Assembly: GCF_901212495.1 (NCBI RefSeq)
Contig: NZ_CAAKNY010000079.1
Coordinates: 18,100-41,391 of the forward strand
Source: Collinsella aerofaciens
GTDB taxonomy: Bacteria > Actinomycetota > Coriobacteriia > Coriobacteriales > Coriobacteriaceae
Direction: 5' to 3'
DNA length: 23,292 nt
Shown here: in pieces, positions 20,412-23,292 of the stretch
Layout of the letters: each line of letters starts with the position of its first letter
Numbering within the stretch: position 1 is the first letter of the stretch
The notes under the pieces: model-generated
Databases searched by the model: none
What the model was told of the DNA's origin: nothing
The model's input: only the letters and a program-made list of their open reading frames with translations
Position numbers and translations under genes: made by a program

Positions 20412-22315
20412 TAGCAGCCCTCCTCTCGCGCGACCGTCTTGGGTGTAGCAATGTCCGCGACGTTAGAAGGACCGTCCGAGCGACCGATTAGCAGGTCCAC
20501 CAACTCGTCTGCCAGCGACTCAACCGTATAGAGGCCGTCAAAGTGCAGCGGCACGCCTGCCTTCGCAAGTGCCAGCGCCATGCGCTGGGCAGTGGGAACA
20601 CCCAAGCCGATCGACTTGAGCTCATCGGCATGCGCAAACACCTGCGCGGGGGCTCCCTCGGCAAACACCGTGCCTTCGTTCATTACGACGATACGGTCGC
20701 AGCAATTGGCAAGGTCATCCATACTGTGCGAAACCATGACAACGGTCAGGCCATCGCGGTGAAGCCGATCGATGAGCTCCAGGAAACCACTGCGCGCCGC
20801 CGGATCGAGTCCCGCTATGGGCTCATCGAGTACCAGGACCTCGGGCTCCATGGCAAGCACGCCAGCAAACGCCACGCGCCGCTGCTGCCCGCCCGAGAGC
20901 TCAAAGGGACTCTTGTCGCCCACCGTGGCCAAGTCGAGGCCCACGCGCGCGAGCGATGACTCAACGCGGCGGGCAACCTCGTCTTGCGACAGGCCAAGGT
21001 TGTGCGGACCAAATGCCACGTCCTGTGCCACGGTCTCGGCAAACAGCTGACGCTCTGGATACTGAAACACCACGCCGACCTTTGCCTTAACCGCGGCGGC
21101 ATCTTTCTTGTTTACCAGGTCGAGCCCCAACGCGTAAACGGAACCCTCCTGGGGACGAATCAGGCCGTTGAGATGCTGAACCAGCGTCGACTTACCCGAA
21201 CCGGTATGGCCCGCAAGGCCCAGGAACTCGCCACGACGCACCGTTAGCGACACATCGCGCAATGCCCAGGGGCTGCTAGGGTCGTTGCCCCAGAGGGCCT
21301 GTTTGTTCGATGCACTCTCGGCGGCCGAGCGCTTGTGCCAACGGCGACGCTCGCGGGCGCTCAGCGAATAGCTATACGAAAGGTGCGAAATCTCGATGAC
21401 GGGCTCCAGCGCGTCTGCACCATCGATTGCAGAGGAGACGTTGTCGGGAATACGAGGATCGGATGCGAAAGGCCGCCCGGCGATGCCTGCCCTACTCCGC
21501 TCGGCATAAGCCTGCGCTATATCGGCGACCATATCCGCCTCGCGCACCTGTGCGCAAATGGGCACGCCCTTCGCGCGAAGCGCCCTGCCAAGACAGCACG
21601 ATGGCGGCATATCCAGGTTCAGCCGCGCGAGTTCGTCCGCCCGCGTCAAGATCTCCTCGGGCGTACCGAGCATGGCAACGCGGCCCGCTTGGAAGACAGC
21701 AACGCGATCGGCCTCAGCGGCCTCTTCCATAAAATGTGTAATCATCACGATGGTCATGCCGCGTTCGTGCAGCGCGTGACAGGCCTCCATAAGGCCCTTG
21801 CGCCCGCGCGGATCGAGCATCGAAGACGCCTCGTCCAAAATGAGCACGCGCGGCTCCATGGCGAGCACGCCGGCAAGCGCCACGCGCTGCTTTTGTCCGC
21901 CCGAGAGAGCGTGGGTCTCGTGTCGCTCAAAGCCCACCAGACCCACGGCCTTCAGCGCCTCGCGCACGCGCTGTGCGATCTGGGCCGATTCAACCCCTAA
22001 GTTCTCGGGACCAAACGCAACATCGTCCTCGACAAGCGTCGCCACAAGCTGATCGTCGGGATTCTGGAACACCATGCCCGCAGTCGAGCGGATGTCGTAG
22101 ACCAGCTCGGGATCGGACGCGTCCATGCCGTTGACGCACACCGTTCCCGTATCGGGCTGCAGCAGCGCGTTCAAATGCTTGGCAAACGTCGACTTGCCCG
22201 ACCCGTTTCCGCCGAGGATGCAGAAAAACTCGCCATCCTCGATGTTCAGATCGATGCCATCGAGCGCCGGTGCCGCACCGTCATAGCTAAAGGAAACGCC
22301 CCGACACTCAATCAT
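20411..22315 (-). CDS. ecfA: ECF transporter ATPase, fused EcfA-EcfA'
   Basis: A 634-residue protein with two complete ABC ATPase domains in one chain; in most bacteria these are separate EcfA1 and EcfA2 of about 280 residues. Domain 1 has Walker A GGNGSGKS (35-42), the FQNPDDQL Q-loop, LSGGQKQ (137-143) and Walker B VLILDEASSMLDP. Domain 2 has Walker A GHTGSGKS (369-376), FQYPERQLF, LSGGQQR and VLVLDEPIAGLDP. A linker (about 240-340) includes a basic patch, RERRRWHKRS. Both sites look catalytically complete, with H-loop histidines in MITHFM and MVSHSM. The ATG overlaps the ribU stop by four bases (ATGA). The domain order puts the DEASSMLDP-type ATPase first. Confidence 0.95.
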   Translation of the reverse strand: MIECRGVSFSYDGAAPALDGIDLNIEDGEFFCILGGNGSGKSTFAKHLNALLQPDTGTVCVNGMDASDPELVYDIRSTAGMVFQNPDDQLVATLVEDDVAFGPENLGVESAQIAQRVREALKAVGLVGFERHETHALSGGQKQRVALAGVLAMEPRVLILDEASSMLDPRGRKGLMEACHALHERGMTIVMITHFMEEAAEADRVAVFQAGRVAMLGTPEEILTRADELARLNLDMPPSCCLGRALRAKGVPICAQVREADMVADIAQAYAERSRAGIAGRPFASDPRIPDNVSSAIDGADALEPVIEISHLSYSYSLSARERRRWHKRSAAESASNKQALWGNDPSSPWALRDVSLTVRRGEFLGLAGHTGSGKSTLVQHLNGLIRPQEGSVYALGLDLVNKKDAAAVKAKVGVVFQYPERQLFAETVAQDVAFGPHNLGLSQDEVARRVESSLARVGLDLATVGDKSPFELSGGQQRRVAFAGVLAMEPEVLVLDEPIAGLDPAARSGFLELIDRLHRDGLTVVMVSHSMDDLANCCDRIVVMNEGTVFAEGAPAQVFAHADELKSIGLGVPTAQRMALALAKAGVPLHFDGLYTVESLADELVDLLIGRSDGPSNVADIATPKTVAREEGC

Positions 22316-22902
22316 GCGCGGCCTTTGACCTGGTCCTTCTTGGGCGTAATGAGATTAGAGACCGCCTTGTACACCGCCAGCGTCAACACCGAGTTGAGCA
22401 CGGTCTTGATAAGGTTGAACGGCAGCACGGCGGGAATCATGAGCGGCAAAATCACGTCGACCGAGCCATACCAGAACCAAACGCCAATGGTCAGATTCGC
22501 GACCATAGAAAGCGCCGTAGCGGCAATAACGCCCAGCGCCAGGCCAATCACGGCACCCTTGTAGGTGCGCATCTTCTGATAGACGATAGCCGCAGGCAGG
22601 ATATAGCCCAGCGTGGCAACTAAATTCATAAGCGCACCGACCCAATCGCCCGTGGTAAGCGCATGGATAACGATCGCCATAGCGGCAACAGCGGTGCCGG
22701 CGCCAGGGCCATACGCAAATCCACACACCATCGCCGGCACCAGCGACGGGTCATACGTCAAAAACGGCGCCGAGGGGAGGATGGGCAGCTGCACATACAT
22801 AAACAGGGCGCCCAAGGCGCACATCAACGCCATGGTAACGAGCTGTTTGGTGCTCCACCTATTCGTGTTCTCAAAATGGATATGCTGCGACTGTTCAGAC
22901 AT
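22312..22902 (-). CDS. ribU: Riboflavin ECF transporter S component RibU
   Basis: A membrane protein of 196 residues that captures riboflavin outside the cell. After a hydrophilic N-terminus there are about six hydrophobic segments (from about residues 20, 55, 72, 95, 118 and 155). The stretch SAPFLTYDPSLVPAMVCGFAYGP, interrupted by no gap, resembles the RibU substrate region, and GVWFWYG and LIKTVLNSVLT follow. The FMN riboswitch immediately upstream fixes the substrate class. The ATG at 22902 with AGGTGA 4 nt upstream is chosen; a start seven codons earlier would lie inside the riboswitch and is rejected. The stop overlaps ecfA by four bases. Confidence 0.92.
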   Translation of the reverse strand: MSEQSQHIHFENTNRWSTKQLVTMALMCALGALFMYVQLPILPSAPFLTYDPSLVPAMVCGFAYGPGAGTAVAAMAIVIHALTTGDWVGALMNLVATLGYILPAAIVYQKMRTYKGAVIGLALGVIAATALSMVANLTIGVWFWYGSVDVILPLMIPAVLPFNLIKTVLNSVLTLAVYKAVSNLITPKKDQVKGRA

Positions 22903-22910
22903 AAAATCAC

Positions 22911-23097
22911 CTGCCTCTTTCATCCGGACTCTAACCGTTGGTACTGGGATCTCACCAGTTCAGCCGGCATGCGAACCAACGCACACACGGGTCGCGGACT
23001 CATCGGCTCGGGCGCAGGCACTTTACCTGCGCCACGGCGCCCCTTTGGCACCGCCCGATTTACCGCCAGTGGGGAATTCCACCCCGCCCTGAAACAG
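22911..23097 (-). ncRNA. FMN riboswitch (RFN element)
   Basis: The minus strand carries the conserved RFN sequence words in order: GGGGTGGAATTCC, ACTGGCGGTAAAT, CCGATGAGTCCGCGACCCG, TGGTGAGATCCCAGT and GAGTCCGGATGAAAGAGG. P1 is formed by CTGTTTC (23091-23097 reversed) and GAGGCAG (22911-22917 reversed). A variable hairpin GGCGCAGG-TAAAGTG-CCTGCGCC is present inside. The ribU ribosome binding site AGGTGA starts directly after P1 and no terminator follows, so FMN binding should block translation initiation. It is expected to shut off the uptake operon when FMN is plentiful. Confidence 0.95.
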
Positions 23098-23105
23098 CAA
23101 TTGCA

Positions 23106-23133
23106 AGTGTAGCACCAGTAGGCTTTCGCGCAA
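23106..23133 (-). promoter_or_regulatory. Promoter of the ribU operon
   Basis: On the minus strand -35 TTGCGC (23128-23133), a 16-bp spacer and -10 TACACT (23106-23111) preceded by TGC form an extended -10 promoter. Transcription would start close to the first base of the riboswitch. Confidence 0.6.
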
Positions 23134-23292
23134 GTATGCCAAGGGTAATTTGTGGTAGGGAAACGCTCCAGAAATACACCCGGGACAAGTTGGAACGACA
23201 ACCACGTTCTCCGTTCAAGCCAAAGTGGTGCGCCTTTCGCGCAAAGCGCGAAACAGCAAAAGGGACGCGTATTCCCATCAACCACGTCCTTC
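23134..23292. other. Intergenic DNA upstream of the ribU promoter
   Basis: No gene is visible. An 8-bp perfect hairpin with a 3-nt loop, TTTCGCGC-AAA-GCGCGAAA (23235-23253), is present without a clear T-run on the minus strand. CAACCACGT occurs twice about 80 bp apart (near 23199 and 23279) and may belong to a repeat cut by the window edge. Confidence 0.5.

Noticed and set aside
22920..23285. Minus-strand frame across the ribU leader
   Set aside because: It covers the FMN riboswitch, whose conserved RNA sequence explains the region; the predicted protein has no recognisable features.

Overview
The window looks like chromosome of a GC-rich gut actinobacterium of the class Coriobacteriia, most likely Collinsella. 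That placement is an inference from the strong G/C third-codon bias, the gene set and the style of the intergenic repeats; no database search was possible. Every protein gene lies on the minus strand, and only a tRNA-Val gene lies on the plus strand. Almost everything is core housekeeping. The unusual material is in the spaces between genes.

Layout, in increasing coordinate (the reverse of transcription). Positions 1-2763 hold greA followed by lysS. The lysyl-tRNA synthetase carries an extra C-terminal tRNA-binding domain, and a structured repeat follows its stop codon. Positions 2789-3253 hold tatA, with a clear promoter and a dyad inside it, plus a tRNA-Pro(CGG) gene and its terminator. Positions 3303-4498 hold veg-ispE, nearly abutting. 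Positions 4591-4804 hold a dispersed repeat fragment and a second copy of the structured repeat. Positions 4805-8669 are a run of HAD phosphatase, murI, rph, rdgB and dtd, covering cell-wall D-glutamate supply, tRNA 3'-end maturation and two sanitising enzymes. Positions 8781-12336 are asnB followed by a MurE-type ligase, separated by a terminator.

Positions 12524-13396 hold tRNA-Val(TAC) and then about 800 bp without a protein gene. This stretch contains a 185/186-bp tandem repeat that starts with copies of the tRNA 3' end, then a 218-bp inverted-repeat element, then a putative argD terminator. Positions 13397-18282 are the arginine operon argC-argJ-argB-argD, with ArgR-like boxes upstream and a long hairpin between argC and argJ. 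Positions 18548-19580 hold two related FMN-binding split-barrel proteins separated by a near-perfect palindrome. Positions 19611-23133 are a riboflavin uptake operon: promoter, FMN riboswitch, ribU, a fused double ATPase ecfA-ecfA' and ecfT. The first split-barrel gene lies only 30 nt downstream.

The strongest candidates for something undescribed are three. First, the roughly 150-nt structured repeat after lysS and after dtd, whose two copies keep the same stems with different bases. Second, the tRNA-Val 3'-end tandem array with its neighbouring inverted-repeat element. Third, the arrangement in which one FMN riboswitch appears to control a complete ECF transporter plus flavin-binding proteins.
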